64,000 nt of DNA from Bryobacteraceae bacterium (GTDB lineage Bacteria; Acidobacteriota; Terriglobia; Bryobacterales; Bryobacteraceae). The notes beneath the pieces were generated by a model. The model was not told the origin of the DNA. It ran no database searches and worked only from the letters and a program-made list of their open reading frames with translations. Position 1 is the first letter of the stretch. Every line of letters begins with the position of its first letter. The translations under genes and the position numbers were made by a program. The stretch is from contig BPGE01000001.1 of assembly GCA_026002875.1 (NCBI GenBank), positions 4,464,001-4,528,000 of the forward strand. The letters are read 5' to 3'. This document shows positions 63,575 to 64,000 of the stretch, piece after piece.

Positions 63575-64000
63575 ATGCGTTATTTCACATACAAGTCTCT
63601 GGAAGAACTGGAAGCGGCGGCGCGCGCCGTGGGCGCGCAGCACGTCCGCTTCATTCACGACAAGGCGCGCGTGCAGGAGCTGCTGCAGCGCAAAGTGCAG
63701 GCGGGCGGCATCACTGCGGGCAACTCCATGGCGATTCATCCCATGGAGGGCTGCGACGGCACGCTGGACGGAAAGCCGGACGAATTGACCTGGCGGCGGT
63801 ACGAGCGGTTCGCGCGGGGCGGGGCGAAACTGATCTGGTTCGAAGCCACCGCCGTGCGCGAAGACGGGCGCGCCAATACGCGGCAGGTGCTGCTGAACCG
63901 CGCCAACGCGGACGAGTTCGCCCGGCTCGTCGAAATGATGCGCCGCGTGCACCGCGAAGAATGGGGCTCGGCGGACGACCTCCTGATCCCCGTGCAGCTC
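63575..64000 (+). CDS. Old Yellow Enzyme-family NADH:flavin oxidoreductase (partial, 3' end outside window)
   Basis: The first 142 residues are present; the gene runs off the window. After a variable start (MRYFTYKSLEELEAAA) comes the OYE barrel beginning with AGGITAGNSMAIHPMEGCDG, then RRYERFARGGAKLIWFEATAV and ARLVEMMRRVH. The PMEG segment is the FMN-binding first strand. Family members reduce enones or dienoyl-CoAs. It starts 8 bases after the MFS stop and is probably in its operon. Confidence 0.85.
   Translation, partial: MRYFTYKSLEELEAAARAVGAQHVRFIHDKARVQELLQRKVQAGGITAGNSMAIHPMEGCDGTLDGKPDELTWRRYERFARGGAKLIWFEATAVREDGRANTRQVLLNRANADEFARLVEMMRRVHREEWGSADDLLIPVQL

Overview
The window is GC-rich bacterial chromosome, almost certainly from an acidobacterium of the Solibacter/Bryobacter group. 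This is inferred from gene content, not from a marker gene: futalosine-pathway MqnD, an Oar-like TonB-dependent receptor, and many exported Gfo/Idh/MocA, SMP-30, DUF1080, sugar-isomerase and esterase proteins typical of soil polymer degraders. There is no rRNA operon, CRISPR array, prophage or intact IS element. Three tRNA genes are present: Arg-CCT, Ile2-CAT and Gln-CTG.

Layout. 0-4 kb: the 3' end of purD, tRNA-Arg and dnaE. 4-6.7 kb: two dead IS3-family transposase remnants flanking an FkbM methyltransferase. 6.7-15.5 kb: SMP-30 lactonase, an RRM RNA-binding protein, tRNA-Ile2, thiG, a beta-barrel protein, a Tat-exported oxidoreductase, tRNA-Gln, three unrecognised genes and an aldehyde dehydrogenase. 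15.8-19.3 kb: a coupled operon of exported dienelactone hydrolase, phosphodiesterase and sugar isomerase. 19.3-20.05 kb: a cluster of palindromic REP-like repeats. 20-28.7 kb: a large TonB-dependent receptor, NtrY/NtrX and an orphan NuoM. 28.7-33 kb: a decayed RAYT-like transposase, a radical SAM protein and a photolyase operon. 33-40 kb: a leftward operon (AGE epimerase, DUF1080, hybrid kinase, MqnD, HEAT protein). 40-45 kb: exported or lipid-anchored hydrolases, tandem nitroreductases and a MITE-like inverted-repeat element. 45.3-53.9 kb: leftward genes for carbamoyltransferase, GlnRS, GluRS, RsmA, anti-sigma, ECF sigma, DUF318 permease, mini-thioredoxin and ArsR. 53.9-64 kb: YqhD, GuaB, CocE hydrolase and YggS, then rightward a putative nuclease, a membrane-associated protein, SDR, MFS and a truncated Old Yellow Enzyme.

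Most interesting signals. (1) REP-like hairpins whose stem pair changes from C:G to A:T in one copy, alongside a RAYT relative that has lost its HUH motif. (2) An inverted-repeat element of about 190 bp whose two ends supply the stop codons of two convergent genes. (3) A recurring layout in which a -10 hexamer lies 6-8 nt before the start codon with no Shine-Dalgarno, suggesting leaderless mRNAs, in two places from overlapping divergent promoters. (4) An NtrX-like regulator whose sigma-54-contacting GAFTGA loop is replaced. (5) An anti-sigma factor that appears fused to a TonB-C-like domain.
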